Notes: a model not told the origin generated them from the sequence alone. Shown: positions 8,032 through 17,656, numbered from the stretch's first letter. The stretch is DNA of 64,000 nt from Cognatiyoonia sediminum (GCF_900129845.1 NZ_FQXB01000004.1:1-64000), one strand, 5' to 3'. Program-made: numbers and translations.

Positions 8032-9084
8032 TCAATCAGGGCGTAACGTCACATGCGCCAGATCGAACACCTTGCGCATCACGGTCGGGAGGGCCGAAGG
8101 TGCAAACTCTGTATGTGGGATGAAATGGCCCATCGTTGGTTTTGCATCGGAAGGTGCCCATCCAACCATGATTTTCAGACGCAAATGAAAATGTGTGAAG
8201 GTATGGCGTGCTTCTTCGCGAAGTTCCGACCACTCCAAATCTAACGGCGGGTTAAGGCTTGGGTCTTCGTTCCACTCAGACCCCGGCCAACCAAGCATGC
8301 CGCCAAGAAGGCCCTTCTCCGGTCGGGTCTCTAGCAACCAGGCTCCATCCTCACGTCGCGCTACATAGGCGATGCCAAGGCGGATTGGCTTTGCTTTTTT
8401 TGGTAGTTTTCTGGGTAGCTCCGCAGCGGTGCCAGCAAGCCGACCTTGGCAATCATCCCGCCACGCGCAAATCCCACAAGCGGGGTTCTTGGGTGTGCAG
8501 ATCGTAGCACCCAGATCCATGACGGCTTGCGCGTAGTCGCCGGGGCGTTCGTTTGGCGTATAGCTTTCTGCCAAGGTCATAAGTTCTGGTTTTGCGGTCG
8601 GTAGGGGTGTTTGCACGTTGTGCTTGCGCGCCATGACCCGCTCGACGTTCCCGTCCAACACGGTCTCTGGCAAATCAAAGGCGATGGCACTGACAGCGGC
8701 GGCGGTATAGGGGCCGATGCCGGGCAGTTTGAGCAATTCCGCATGGTCCGCTGGAAATTCCCCTCCATAATCTGCGACAACCACCCGCGCGCATTTCAGA
8801 AGGTTCCGCGCCCGCGCGTAGTATCCAAGACCGGCCCATGCCGCCATGACATCTGCATCTTCTGCCGCCGCCAAATCCTGAACCGTTGGCCAGAGGCGGA
8901 TGAATTTCACAAAGTAATCCTTCACGGCTTTGACGGTCGTCTGCTGCAACATGATTTCGGACATCCAAACGTGATAGGGGTTCGGACGGATCCCCTTCTT
9001 GCGTTCCGATGGCCCCACACGCCACGGCATGACCCGCGCATGAGTATCGTACCAACTTAAAAGTTCAGCAGTCTGGTCACGCAA
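8032..9084 (-). CDS. mutY: A/G-specific adenine glycosylase MutY
   Basis: 350 residues. It removes adenine mispaired with 8-oxoguanine in base excision repair. Visible are Glu43 in SEIMLQQT, the helix-hairpin-helix LPGIGPYTAAAV (120-131), the catalytic Asp144 in VLDGNVERV, and the Fe-S cluster ligands Cys196, Cys203, Cys206 and Cys212 in C-x6-C-x2-C-x5-C spacing. The C-terminal NUDIX-like domain (about 225-345) that recognises 8-oxoG is present. It is divergent from the DciA-like gene at 9150. Confidence 0.96.
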   Translation of the reverse strand: MRDQTAELLSWYDTHARVMPWRVGPSERKKGIRPNPYHVWMSEIMLQQTTVKAVKDYFVKFIRLWPTVQDLAAAEDADVMAAWAGLGYYARARNLLKCARVVVADYGGEFPADHAELLKLPGIGPYTAAAVSAIAFDLPETVLDGNVERVMARKHNVQTPLPTAKPELMTLAESYTPNERPGDYAQAVMDLGATICTPKNPACGICAWRDDCQGRLAGTAAELPRKLPKKAKPIRLGIAYVARREDGAWLLETRPEKGLLGGMLGWPGSEWNEDPSLNPPLDLEWSELREEARHTFTHFHLRLKIMVGWAPSDAKPTMGHFIPHTEFAPSALPTVMRKVFDLAHVTLRPD

Positions 9085-9149
9085 TCTTTACCGGTCCTTC
9101 GAAACTGCCGCAGTGGCTTGGCGTCCTCTCTGCCTTAGACTAGAACAGA

Positions 9150-9671
9150 ATGATGCGTTCGCCACGTCATAACGGAACCACGTACGGGTTTTCTCGTGCG
9201 GTGACGCTGATGCAATCCCGCATTCGCAAGGCGAGTGAGGGTCGGGGGTTTTCTGAATCTCGGCTTCTGACCCATTGGGCAGAGATTGTGGGCGAAGACA
9301 CGGCCAAAGTGTCTAATCCAGTGGATATTAAGTATTCCCGCGGCGGAATGGGTGCCACTTTGACCCTTTTGACCACGGGGGCATCTGCCCCGATGCTTGA
9401 GATGCAAAAGGAGCAAATCCGCAAAAAGGTGAACCGATGCTACGGCTACAACGCGATTTCGCGCGTTCGGATTACGCAATCCGCGCCGACAGGATTCGCC
9501 GATGGTAAGGTCGCCTTTCAACACGCGCCCAAGGCTGCTAAAGCGCCCGATCGAGAGGCTGAGGGCCGCGCGCGCGAGGCCACGACTGGCGTTGAAAGCG
9601 AAGAGTTGCGACAGGCGCTTGAACGGCTCGGCGCAAATGTTATTTCAAAAGATAAGACACATAAGAGGTAG
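9150..9671 (+). CDS. DciA-like DUF721 protein
   Basis: 173 residues. The N-terminal and central part (about 10-110) matches DUF721/DciA, a family that loads or recruits the replicative helicase DnaB in bacteria lacking DnaC. Typical features are a LLTHWAEIVGEDTAKVSNP segment and a KH-like core. The C-terminal tail (about 115-173) is Ala/Arg/Glu rich and probably disordered. It is in a run with the DsbA-like gene two bases downstream. The DnaB-loader role is family knowledge and was not tested here. Confidence 0.85.
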   Translation: MMRSPRHNGTTYGFSRAVTLMQSRIRKASEGRGFSESRLLTHWAEIVGEDTAKVSNPVDIKYSRGGMGATLTLLTTGASAPMLEMQKEQIRKKVNRCYGYNAISRVRITQSAPTGFADGKVAFQHAPKAAKAPDREAEGRAREATTGVESEELRQALERLGANVISKDKTHKR

Positions 9672-9673
9672 AG

Positions 9674-10339
9674 ATGGATCGTAGAACTCTTTTAGGCACT
9701 GGCGCTGCAGCGATTGCCCTTGGCGGCGGTTTTTTGTGGACCCAGCGCGGCCAGCAAGGCGCAGGATCGAACCTTCTGGTTGGCATGGCCAACGCGCAAA
9801 CGGCTGAGGCTGTTGAGATTCCGGATATGGTTCTCGGTTCTGCCGATGCGCCGGTGGAAGTGATCGAATACGCGTCATACACTTGCCCGCATTGCGCTTC
9901 CTTCCACGCCAATCAGTTCAAGCAGTTGAAAGAGAATTATATCGACACTGGCAAGGTTCGCTTCGTTTATCGCGAGGTTTATTTTGACCGCTTCGGCCTT
10001 TGGGCGTCGATGGTTGCGCGCTGCGGCGAGGGCGCTCGCTTCTTTGAGATTTCAGATATGATCTATGAAAAGCAGCGCGAATGGACGGCGTCAGGTGATC
10101 CGGCGACCATCGCAGATGAGCTGCAAAAGATCGGTAAGATCGCAGGTCTGGATCAAGCGACACTCGACGCTTGCATGCAAGACGGCGCATTCGCACAGAG
10201 CCTTGTTGGCTGGTTCCAGGAAAACGCGGATCGCGACGGGATCAACTCGACACCAAGTTTCCTGATCGACGGCGAAAAATACGCAAACATGTCATACGCT
10301 GATTTCGCTTCTGTTCTTGATGGAAAGATCAACGGTTAA
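9674..10339 (+). CDS. DsbA-family thiol-disulfide oxidoreductase
   Basis: 221 residues with a short N-terminal RR-containing hydrophobic segment (about 1-25), then a thioredoxin/DsbA fold. The active-site motif CPHC is at 71-74 (YASYTCPHCASF). It probably acts in the periplasm on disulfide bond formation. The segment INSTPSFLIDG before the C terminus carries the usual cis-Pro. The stop overlaps the next gene's start by one base (TAATG). Confidence 0.92.
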   Translation: MDRRTLLGTGAAAIALGGGFLWTQRGQQGAGSNLLVGMANAQTAEAVEIPDMVLGSADAPVEVIEYASYTCPHCASFHANQFKQLKENYIDTGKVRFVYREVYFDRFGLWASMVARCGEGARFFEISDMIYEKQREWTASGDPATIADELQKIGKIAGLDQATLDACMQDGAFAQSLVGWFQENADRDGINSTPSFLIDGEKYANMSYADFASVLDGKING

Positions 10340-11460
10340 TGCGACCACTCGCCGGTCTGAAAGTTGTTGAACTGGCACGTATTCTGGCCGGCCCTTGGGC
10401 CGGTCAAACTTTGTCTGACCTTGGCGCTGAGGTCATCAAAGTGGAAGCACCTACAGGCGACGATACCCGCCAATGGGGCCCGCCTTTCATAGAACGGGAC
10501 GGCGATACCTCTGCTGCCTACTTCCACAGTTGCAATCGCGGCAAAGCCTCCGTTGCGATTGATTTTCGGACGGATGAGGGCAAAGCTCAGCTGATCGAAC
10601 TGATCAAAGACGCCGACATTCTGATCGAGAATTTCAAAGTTGGCGGGTTGAAGAAATATGGCCTCGACTACGACAGTTTGGCAGCAGAAAACCCAAGGCT
10701 GATTTACTGTTCGATCACGGGTTTTGGGCAGGATGGCCCCTATGCCTATCGGGCGGGGTACGATTACATCATCCAAGGCATGTCTGGCCTCATGTCTGTG
10801 ACAGGTGAACCAGATGGCCAACCGCAAAAGGTTGGCGTCGCGGTGACGGACATATTCTCGGGCCTCTATGCGGCGACGTCGATTTTGGCTGCCGTTCAAC
10901 AACGGAACGCAACCGGCAAGGGGCAGCATATTGATGTTGCGCTTTTTGATGTGGCCACTGCTGTGATGGCCAATCAGGCGATGAACTACTTGGCCACAGA
11001 TGTTGCCCCCAAACGGCTCGGCAACGCGCATCCGAATATCGTTCCCTATCAGGTGTTCGATTGCAAAGACGGCTTTGCCATCGTGGCTGCGGGGAATGAC
11101 GGCCAGTATCGGGCGTTTTGTGACCTGCTGGGTGTTAATGACTTGGGTACCGATGACCGTTTCGCAACCAATCCAATGCGATTGGAAAACCGCGATGCGC
11201 TGACGGATTTGTTGACGGTTGAAACCCAAAAGATCACGCGTGATGATCTTCTCTCGCGGTGTGAAGCGAATGGCGTTCCTGCGGGGCCGATCAACGATAT
11301 GGCGGACGTTTTCGCCGACCCTCAAATCCAGCATCGTGGCTTGCGTTTGGAGTTGGATGGGGTGCCTTCGGTGGCGTTCCCAGTGAAGTTTTCGGATGCT
11401 GATGTCAGTCGTGAAAAAGCGTCACCCAAGATCGGTGAAGACCAGCATCTGCTAGATTAA
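10339..11460 (+). CDS. CaiB/BaiF-type CoA-transferase (family III)
   Basis: 373 residues. Family III CoA-transferases move CoA between carboxylic acids through an aspartyl intermediate. The N terminus LAGLKVVELARILAGPWAGQ and the segment DVALFDVATAVMAN with the likely catalytic Asp are typical. The substrate is not deducible from sequence. Its start overlaps the DsbA gene by one base, and its end overlaps the convergent lpxK by four bases. Length is normal for the family. Confidence 0.92.
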   Translation: MRPLAGLKVVELARILAGPWAGQTLSDLGAEVIKVEAPTGDDTRQWGPPFIERDGDTSAAYFHSCNRGKASVAIDFRTDEGKAQLIELIKDADILIENFKVGGLKKYGLDYDSLAAENPRLIYCSITGFGQDGPYAYRAGYDYIIQGMSGLMSVTGEPDGQPQKVGVAVTDIFSGLYAATSILAAVQQRNATGKGQHIDVALFDVATAVMANQAMNYLATDVAPKRLGNAHPNIVPYQVFDCKDGFAIVAAGNDGQYRAFCDLLGVNDLGTDDRFATNPMRLENRDALTDLLTVETQKITRDDLLSRCEANGVPAGPINDMADVFADPQIQHRGLRLELDGVPSVAFPVKFSDADVSREKASPKIGEDQHLLD

Positions 11461-12416
11461 AGGCCTTCTTGCTGGAATGCCGAATCCAAAGACGACCAAT
11501 CTTCGACCTCCAACCGAATGGGAACCGTAAGCACTTTTGACCGGAAGTCGTCTGGCAAGCGAACGGCGTCTTTCTCGGTTGTCACCAACTGGGCGACCTG
11601 CGCTTTTGCTTCGGTCTCTAGTCGACGCATCAAGGCAGGCGTTAGAGGTTGGTGGTCGTCGAGAGGTTCGGACTTGATGATCTCAACGCCTAATTCGCGC
11701 AACGTGGCAAAGAACTTCGACGGGTTACCAATGCCTGCAAAGGCCAAGACCCTTAGGCCTGTCCATGTCATGCCTGTTTGCAGAGGGATCAAATGGCCTT
11801 TGGCAACGGGTTTCCCTTCCAAACCGTCGATTTCGCCTTTGCCAATGGTGAGAACTACATCGGCGCGTCTCAAACCTGCCCCTATCGGTTCCCTCAACGG
11901 GCCAGCCGGAATGACGCGCTTGTTCCCAAAACCACGGGTCGCATCAACGACGACGATGCTGATGGCTTTGGCAACGGTTGGGTTTTGAAACCCGTCGTCC
12001 AGCAGGATCGCTGTGGCGCCCGCCTCTACTGCGGCTTGAACTCCCAGCGCCCTGTCTTTGGCAACCCATGTTGGGGCGAAGGCAGATAAAAGCAAAGGTT
12101 CATCGCCGGTTTGGTCCGCGCTGTGGGTGCCTTCTTTAACCAAAACGGGGCCGGCGAGCGACCCGCCATAGCCGCGGCTGACGATATGAACGACGTGTCC
12201 CCGTTTTTGGAGGTGCTGAGCGATTGCGATGGCTGTCGGAGTCTTACCAGTTCCACCCGCATTGATGTTCCCAATGCAGATCACTGGAACTTGGGCAGTA
12301 TATTGCGGCTGTTGCGCAACCCGACGGGAAGTGAGCGCCGCGTAAATCGACCCCAGCGGGGCCAAGAGCGCACTTTGCCAGCCCGGAGCGCGATACCAGA
12401 AATTCGGTTCACGCAT
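11457..12416 (-). CDS. lpxK: Tetraacyldisaccharide 4'-kinase LpxK
   Basis: 319 residues. It phosphorylates the lipid A precursor at the 4' position on the inner face of the cytoplasmic membrane. A Walker A motif GNINAGGTGKTP (49-60) and a Walker B-like ILLDDGFQN are visible; the N terminus has a hydrophobic patch typical of its membrane anchor. The start at 12416 (MREPNFWYRAPG) is chosen as the conserved family start; the frame is open to 12431. It overlaps the upstream Kdo-transferase-like gene by eight bases, so both are probably cotranscribed. Confidence 0.94.
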   Translation of the reverse strand: MREPNFWYRAPGWQSALLAPLGSIYAALTSRRVAQQPQYTAQVPVICIGNINAGGTGKTPTAIAIAQHLQKRGHVVHIVSRGYGGSLAGPVLVKEGTHSADQTGDEPLLLSAFAPTWVAKDRALGVQAAVEAGATAILLDDGFQNPTVAKAISIVVVDATRGFGNKRVIPAGPLREPIGAGLRRADVVLTIGKGEIDGLEGKPVAKGHLIPLQTGMTWTGLRVLAFAGIGNPSKFFATLRELGVEIIKSEPLDDHQPLTPALMRRLETEAKAQVAQLVTTEKDAVRLPDDFRSKVLTVPIRLEVEDWSSLDSAFQQEGL

Positions 12417-13497
12417 CCAGAATGCTCCCAAGGTGTGACCTGATCTGGTTCATGACATCTGCCCCGCGAGAGGTGACTTCCCATCCGTTGCGGGCGCAAT
12501 GGGCCGCCCGGTCTGCGGAGAGCATAACAGAAATAGCCGAGCCTAAGTCTTTAGGCGAATTGCATATGACGGATGCGTTGGCGTCGACCAATTGCTCAAA
12601 ATGATTTGCGAAGTTTCCATAGTGTGACCCGTGGATCGAAACGGATCCAACGGTCGCCGCTGAAAAAGGGTCAATTCGGGCTCCTTCGTCGAAGCTTCCA
12701 CCTATGACAGTTAGAGGCGCCATCCTAAACCAGAGCCCAGCTGTCTCGCACCCGCTTGCCACGTGGAATTGAGTGCTTTCAGTTGGCATTTCACCATCAG
12801 ATTCCACTGTTACAGCGAAGCTTGCCGATCTGAGTAAATGCGCAATGCCGTCTGGGTTGTCGCTTGGAATGACGATCCCCAGCAATCGGTGCGCGCGTTT
12901 GGAGGCTTCGCGTTGCGCCGCGGCAAGTGTGTTCACTTCCGCCTCGCCAACGTGTGCCGCCACCCACATAGGACGCGGGCCAAGGCGTTGTGACAGCTCA
13001 TGCCGCTGTTCCTCGTCATGTGGCAGCACATCGCCAGAGGATTGTAGCGGCCCGCTTGCGGTAATTCGGTCTTCGCGGACGCCAGCTCGGGTCAGGCCTT
13101 CTGCGGATTCTGACGTTCGAGCGAAAACATGGGAGAACTGAGACAACAGCGCTCTTGTTTTGCCGGGAAACCAGCCGCGGCCCATTCTTGGTAGCATCGC
13201 GATGCCTGCATCAGCGACGACGACATTAATGTTCCGCGCAAGAGCGGCGGCTAGGGTCGTCGGATCAAATTGTCCTCCAACCCAAAACAAGGCCCTTGGT
13301 TCAAGGTCATCCAAGAAGCGAGCGACGTCCTTGCTACGAACCGGATGCCCCATTGAGGTACCGGCTGAGTTTGGGAGCGTGACTTCAAACCAGACGGGAT
13401 AACCGTCCTCTTGTAGTGCTTCCTCAAGCTCAAGCAGAACTGGAAGCTTGGTGGCGTCGTTACAACGGACCCATATTGCGAAACGGTCAGAAGACAT
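12409..13497 (-). CDS. KdtA/WaaA-like 3-deoxy-manno-octulosonate transferase homologue
   Basis: 362 residues, shorter than usual KdtA (about 425). The C-terminal half shows the GT-B acceptor/donor layout (ASGPLQSSG; GGSFDEGARIDPFSAATVG; SHYGNFANHFEQL), matching the conserved KdtA NPLEPA region in diverged form. The N-terminal membrane anchor is absent, and the conserved SVGE segment with the catalytic Glu is replaced by CNDATKLP. The protein may be a divergent or specialised Kdo transferase or a catalytically weakened paralogue. It lies in the order pmbA, cysQ, DUF4170, this gene, lpxK, which is conserved in Rhodobacteraceae, so a role in lipid A or core assembly remains likely. Confidence 0.8.
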   Translation of the reverse strand: MSSDRFAIWVRCNDATKLPVLLELEEALQEDGYPVWFEVTLPNSAGTSMGHPVRSKDVARFLDDLEPRALFWVGGQFDPTTLAAALARNINVVVADAGIAMLPRMGRGWFPGKTRALLSQFSHVFARTSESAEGLTRAGVREDRITASGPLQSSGDVLPHDEEQRHELSQRLGPRPMWVAAHVGEAEVNTLAAAQREASKRAHRLLGIVIPSDNPDGIAHLLRSASFAVTVESDGEMPTESTQFHVASGCETAGLWFRMAPLTVIGGSFDEGARIDPFSAATVGSVSIHGSHYGNFANHFEQLVDANASVICNSPKDLGSAISVMLSADRAAHCARNGWEVTSRGADVMNQIRSHLGSILDA

Positions 13498-13523
13498 TTT
13501 TGACGCTACTCAAGCTAATAGCT

Positions 13524-13766
13524 TTAACCTAATTCTTCGGTGGAGGATGCCGCCGCTTCTTCATCCCGCAAGCGGTGCAGGTGCGCAATAAAATACCGCA
13601 TATGTGCGTTATCAACGGTGCGCTGCGCGGCCCCTTTCCAAGCGTTATAGGCCGCTTCGTAGTTCGGGAAAATGCCGACGATATCGATGGCGTCGACATC
13701 TTTGAAAGCGTTCTTTGTTGGGTCGATCAGCTCTCCGCCGAACACCAGATGAAGGCGTTGTGTCAT
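13524..13766 (-). CDS. DUF4170 protein
   Basis: 80 residues of unknown function, recognised as DUF4170 by the segments LHLVFGGELIDP and DAIDIVGIFPNYEAAYNAWK. No signal peptide or membrane span. The start is at the second Met (MTQRLHLV), as in the family; the frame is open to 13778. The gene sits between cysQ and the Kdo-transferase-like gene, an order seen in many Rhodobacteraceae, so it may be cotranscribed with the lipid A genes. Confidence 0.88.
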   Translation of the reverse strand: MTQRLHLVFGGELIDPTKNAFKDVDAIDIVGIFPNYEAAYNAWKGAAQRTVDNAHMRYFIAHLHRLRDEEAAASSTEELG

Positions 13767-13827
13767 GTTTGGCCTCATGATTGGACTGTTGAGGGTAAGT
13801 TAGACTTTGGCCATAGATGTCACAAGC

Positions 13828-14601
13828 TCAGACCAGTTGTGAGACCAATTTTGGAACGACCGGACCGCCTGCAAGCACGCCAGAAAGTTTCGGCTGTGGG
13901 TTGTTGTAGATGAGGGCGGAACCGGTTTGATCGAATGCTTGCCCGCCTGCTTCTTCGACAATCAAAGTGCCTGCCGCCACATCCCATTCCCATGTTGGCC
14001 GGAGGGTAATCATGGCATCAAACCGACCTGAGGCAACCGCGCAAAGCCGGTAGGCCAGTGACGATCGAAAGCTGGTATTGAAGGGGGGTGCTTTGCCGCC
14101 GATCCAAAATTCGGGTCTTAGGTTTGGTTTGGCGGTGAGGACGGTTGCGTCTTTGATCCGGTCAACTGGCGCAACTTTGATGGGTTTCCCATTCAGAAAT
14201 GCGCCACCGCCCTTTGTCGCCCAAAACGTGAGCCCCTTCTGAGGCATTTCCACCACGCCAGCGGTTGGAGTGCCATTCTCCACAATCGCCAACGAATGCG
14301 CCCAATTTTCGGATCGATCGATAAAGGCGCGGGTGCCGTCGATTGGATCAACGATGAACAGCTTGTCTTTGGCGAGACGCTCTGACCCGTCTTCGGTTTC
14401 TTCGGACAACCAACCAAAGTCAGGGCGAGCGGAGGTTAGGGCAGATTGGAGGTGGGCATTCACCGAAAGGTCCGCTTCCGTAACTGGACCTGCGTTGTCG
14501 TCTTTTTCCCAGATCTTCGGGTCCGCACCGAAATGCGATAGCGCGATCTCTCCCGCTTCTTTCGCAGCACGCAACAGAAGGTCGAGATCACTCTCCGGCA
14601 A
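13828..14601 (-). CDS. cysQ: CysQ / inositol-monophosphatase-family 3'(2'),5'-bisphosphate nucleotidase
   Basis: 257 residues. It probably hydrolyses 3'-phosphoadenosine 5'-phosphate from sulfate assimilation, or another small phosphate. The family metal-binding motifs are SEET (about 66-69), DPIDGTRAF (85-93) and WEWDVAAG near the C terminus. The 5' end overlaps the end of pmbA by 14 bases. It could instead act on inositol phosphate; the two are not separable by sequence alone. Confidence 0.88.
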   Translation of the reverse strand: MPESDLDLLLRAAKEAGEIALSHFGADPKIWEKDDNAGPVTEADLSVNAHLQSALTSARPDFGWLSEETEDGSERLAKDKLFIVDPIDGTRAFIDRSENWAHSLAIVENGTPTAGVVEMPQKGLTFWATKGGGAFLNGKPIKVAPVDRIKDATVLTAKPNLRPEFWIGGKAPPFNTSFRSSLAYRLCAVASGRFDAMITLRPTWEWDVAAGTLIVEEAGGQAFDQTGSALIYNNPQPKLSGVLAGGPVVPKLVSQLV

Positions 14602-15934
14602 GTGTCAACCCTTCGACCAGGATTGAGGGAACCACACGTGACAGGTGAGGTTGCGCGTCATTGGCAGGCGTGATGTTCATCAGCATATCGCGCAGGTTTC
14701 CGGCGACGGTGCATTCGTTCACCGGATAGGTGATCTCGCCGTTCTCCACCCAAAACCCGCTTGCGCCTCGAGAATAGTCGCCGGTGTTCGGGTTGATGGT
14801 TGAACCGATCATACTGGTGATCAAAAGGCCGGTGCCCATCTCAAACAGCAATTCTGACCTGCTTTTGTCGCCTTGGGTCAAAGCAATATTGCTGAGGCCC
14901 GGGCTAGGCGGAGAGCCGGTTCCGCGCACGGCTGAGGCTGTGCTGTCCATTCCCAATTTGCGTGCATTGGCAAGGTCGAGTGTCCAACCTTGAAGGACGC
15001 CGTTTTTCACGACTGCCCGCCGCTGTGTTGGCAATCCTTCCGCATCAAACAGGCGCGATGAAAACGCGCGGACGCGATGCGGGTCTTCGATGATGGATAG
15101 CTCTTTCGGTAAAACCTGTTCACCCAAGGCATCACGCAACCAGCTAGACCCGCGGGCGATGGCGGCACCATTCACGGCTTGTAGGAGATGCCCTACCAAA
15201 GAGGAGGCGATCCTTTCATCGAACAAAACGGGATAGGCTCCGGTTTTGGGTTTCCTTGCGCCGTACCGTTCTACCGCGCGAGCAGCGGCGCGGGTTCCGA
15301 TTTCTTCCGCGTTGCGCATATCGGCACGAAAGACGCGACTGTCGTAGTCGTAGTCCCGCTCCATCGCCGTTCCTTCGCCACTGATCGCAACGCAGGATAG
15401 GCCGCTGTCAGTGCGCGCATAGCCTGCTGAAAAGCCGTTGCTGGCGGTCATGTGCACGCGACGTCTGCCATAGCCAGCGGAGGCCGATTGTACTTGTGAG
15501 ATACCATCGTTCTTTAACGCCGCAGCTTCTGCACGCAAGGCGAAGTCTTGCAGTTGTGCGGGGTCAGGCTCTTCGGATGGATCGAAGAGTTCCAGTGTGT
15601 CGGTGTCCAATGAAGTTGCCAGTTGCGAGGCGTCGGCCAAACCCAGATTGGGATCATCGGGTGCTTCTTTCGCCATCGCGACCGCGCGTTCCGACATTTC
15701 AGAAATCGTTTCTGGATTCACATCTGAGGAGGACACGTTTGCTTGCTTTTGACCGACAAGAACACGCAACCCAATATCGATTCCCTCCGACCGTTCCGCG
15801 TGCTCCAACGCACCGTTGAGCACAGAAATCGAAACTGAAGTGCCATCGACGGCCAAAGCGTCGCAACTATCAGCACCGGCCTTCAACGCGGCGTCGATCA
15901 TGGATTGGGTAATGTCAGAGAGGCTTCGTGTCAT
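14588..15934 (-). CDS. pmbA: PmbA/TldE-like metallopeptidase subunit
   Basis: 448 residues. It belongs to the TldD/TldE (PmbA) family, which forms a heterodimeric protease for modified peptides. PmbA/TldE lacks the HExxxH motif of TldD, and none is seen here. C-terminal family signatures include TGLLITSMIGSTINPNTGDYS and GFWVENGEITYPVNE. It is first in the run with cysQ, DUF4170, the Kdo-transferase-like gene and lpxK. Confidence 0.93.
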   Translation of the reverse strand: MTRSLSDITQSMIDAALKAGADSCDALAVDGTSVSISVLNGALEHAERSEGIDIGLRVLVGQKQANVSSSDVNPETISEMSERAVAMAKEAPDDPNLGLADASQLATSLDTDTLELFDPSEEPDPAQLQDFALRAEAAALKNDGISQVQSASAGYGRRRVHMTASNGFSAGYARTDSGLSCVAISGEGTAMERDYDYDSRVFRADMRNAEEIGTRAAARAVERYGARKPKTGAYPVLFDERIASSLVGHLLQAVNGAAIARGSSWLRDALGEQVLPKELSIIEDPHRVRAFSSRLFDAEGLPTQRRAVVKNGVLQGWTLDLANARKLGMDSTASAVRGTGSPPSPGLSNIALTQGDKSRSELLFEMGTGLLITSMIGSTINPNTGDYSRGASGFWVENGEITYPVNECTVAGNLRDMLMNITPANDAQPHLSRVVPSILVEGLTLAGE

Positions 15935-16004
15935 AAGGCGTCCTTTGTTCCCTTAGGAGGTAGTCCGCCGTCAACATCTGCGCAAGCCTTAGCGCTAGCG
16001 AATG

Positions 16005-16032
16005 TAACCCCCGCCCCAAATGAGGCGGAGGT
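16005..16032 (-). terminator. Possible terminator hairpin of the DUF2125 gene
   Basis: ACCCCCGCC (16007-16015) pairs with GGCGGAGGT (16024-16032) with one mismatch, immediately downstream of the stop at 16041 on the minus strand. There is no good U run, so termination is uncertain. Confidence 0.4.
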
Positions 16033-16040
16033 CTGTTTAG

Positions 16041-17540
16041 TTATTGAATGCGCTGACCATTGGCCAAGATGTGGCCTTGCTCATTCACTTCGATGGTTGA
16101 TGTCAGTTCATCTTCACCAACTGTGCGAGCGAACATGCCCATCATCATGCGACCCATCATCGCCTGATCTTCTGGCAAGTAGCCCATAGCAACGAGTGTA
16201 TCGATCAACTGGTTCGCGCCCTTCAGATTAACAGTGACCGACCCTTCTGGACGTGGAACGCCAGGGATTGTGGACAGGTCTGAATTGTCGAAGGTAAAGG
16301 CCCCTTCACCAGTCAAGAGCGCACCTGCAGCTGATAGCGTCAGGTCGTTCAGGTTCAGCGAGTAAATCTCACCTGGAACGGCTCCCATCGCCATCGCCTC
16401 AGCCTGTTCTGGATCGGTGAGGTCGAAGAAGAGTTTTGCTTCACCGGTGACATCAACGCTCACAGTCACAGGGTCGTGTGACAGCGAGTTGGTTGGGTCT
16501 GCGAGCATCCAGATTTCGTCGTTCACGGCCAGATCGGTGATGTTGAATTGAAGGCCAAAGTCAGCAGGCTCTTCTGTTTCACCCAAAGGCATTTGCAGGC
16601 CCACTCCATAGCCGCCTAATGAGACATTGATCGGGAAAGGGAAGTCAGGTGAGGTGACGGAAACTGCAATATCACTTGCCGCAACACCGTAGCTCAATGC
16701 TTCTTCATCGACGGAGAATGTCACTTCGCCTGGGCCGGTGCCAACGGTGCCGTTCGCGGAGTCAGGACCATCTTGCACATCAAACAGCAGGGTGGTGCCG
16801 TCGTAGTTATATGATCCGGCCATCTCCAATCCTTTGGCGAAGATGTCTTCTGGGTTCTCCAGATCGATGTCCGTTGGGATTGCTAGATCAGCCTGCGCGC
16901 CAAGGCCATCGATCTTACCGCTCATCAGGAATTTGCCGCCCGTTTCTGGATCGGTTACGTCCACGAGGATATCCAAGGCAGTTGCGGATAGATCGTAAGT
17001 GATGTTGTTGATATCACCTGAGGTCGTTGAATAGTTGCCAGCCAGCCCGTTGGCTACAAACCGCATGTCGCCTTCAATCACTTCGCCGTTGTCTTCGATC
17101 TGATCGATCTGGACTCCATATTGGTCGGCAGTTACCGCGTAATTTATTGCGTCGGGGTCGCCACTTGCCACCATCTGAAAGCCATTTTGTACGATGGACA
17201 TGTTAACAGTGGTGCCGAACTCATCTGTGATGACGAATGGGAAGTTCTCAGACATTGTGATGAGGACCGTACCGTCACCTTGTTCAACCAGTTCGATCGA
17301 GTCCAAAGTTCCCGTGACTGACGATTGCCCGTCGTCCATGCTGAACGTTAAATCGGATATAGACACCGTCCCATCGGATTCGGTTTCGCTGCCGATTGTG
17401 ACGCCGCCCTCACCGTAAAGGGTGAATTGTTCTTGCCAGTCGGCCCATACTTCGGCCGCGGTGACATCGGCGACAGCAGCGCTGCCGGTTAAGAGTGCTG
17501 CCATGCATACGGAGGCCTTTAGTGCTTTGAAATGAGTCAT
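16041..17540 (-). CDS. DUF2125 exported protein
   Basis: 499 residues with a Sec signal peptide (about 1-24, SAAVADV). The mature part consists of repeated beta-strand-rich segments with a VTGTLDS-type pattern and ends with a short helical piece. This fits DUF2125, a family of uncharacterised Rhodobacteraceae exported proteins. No catalytic motif was recognised. It is probably periplasmic or outer-membrane associated. It stands alone, divergent from the SDR gene at 17657. Confidence 0.82.
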   Translation of the reverse strand: MTHFKALKASVCMAALLTGSAAVADVTAAEVWADWQEQFTLYGEGGVTIGSETESDGTVSISDLTFSMDDGQSSVTGTLDSIELVEQGDGTVLITMSENFPFVITDEFGTTVNMSIVQNGFQMVASGDPDAINYAVTADQYGVQIDQIEDNGEVIEGDMRFVANGLAGNYSTTSGDINNITYDLSATALDILVDVTDPETGGKFLMSGKIDGLGAQADLAIPTDIDLENPEDIFAKGLEMAGSYNYDGTTLLFDVQDGPDSANGTVGTGPGEVTFSVDEEALSYGVAASDIAVSVTSPDFPFPINVSLGGYGVGLQMPLGETEEPADFGLQFNITDLAVNDEIWMLADPTNSLSHDPVTVSVDVTGEAKLFFDLTDPEQAEAMAMGAVPGEIYSLNLNDLTLSAAGALLTGEGAFTFDNSDLSTIPGVPRPEGSVTVNLKGANQLIDTLVAMGYLPEDQAMMGRMMMGMFARTVGEDELTSTIEVNEQGHILANGQRIQ

Positions 17541-17656
17541 TTGAATATCCCTTACTCCAACTGCTGAACATCGTTTCCTGCCTTGCCTATTTGGTCAAGG
17601 TACGAAATTCTTGACCCCGACTTATGCAGTAACTGTGCAGATCAAAAGGCAAACAG

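Noticed and set aside
10336-11334. 332-codon minus-strand open frame
   Set aside because: It lies fully antisense to the well-supported CoA-transferase gene, has no family resemblance and is a shadow of its codon pattern.
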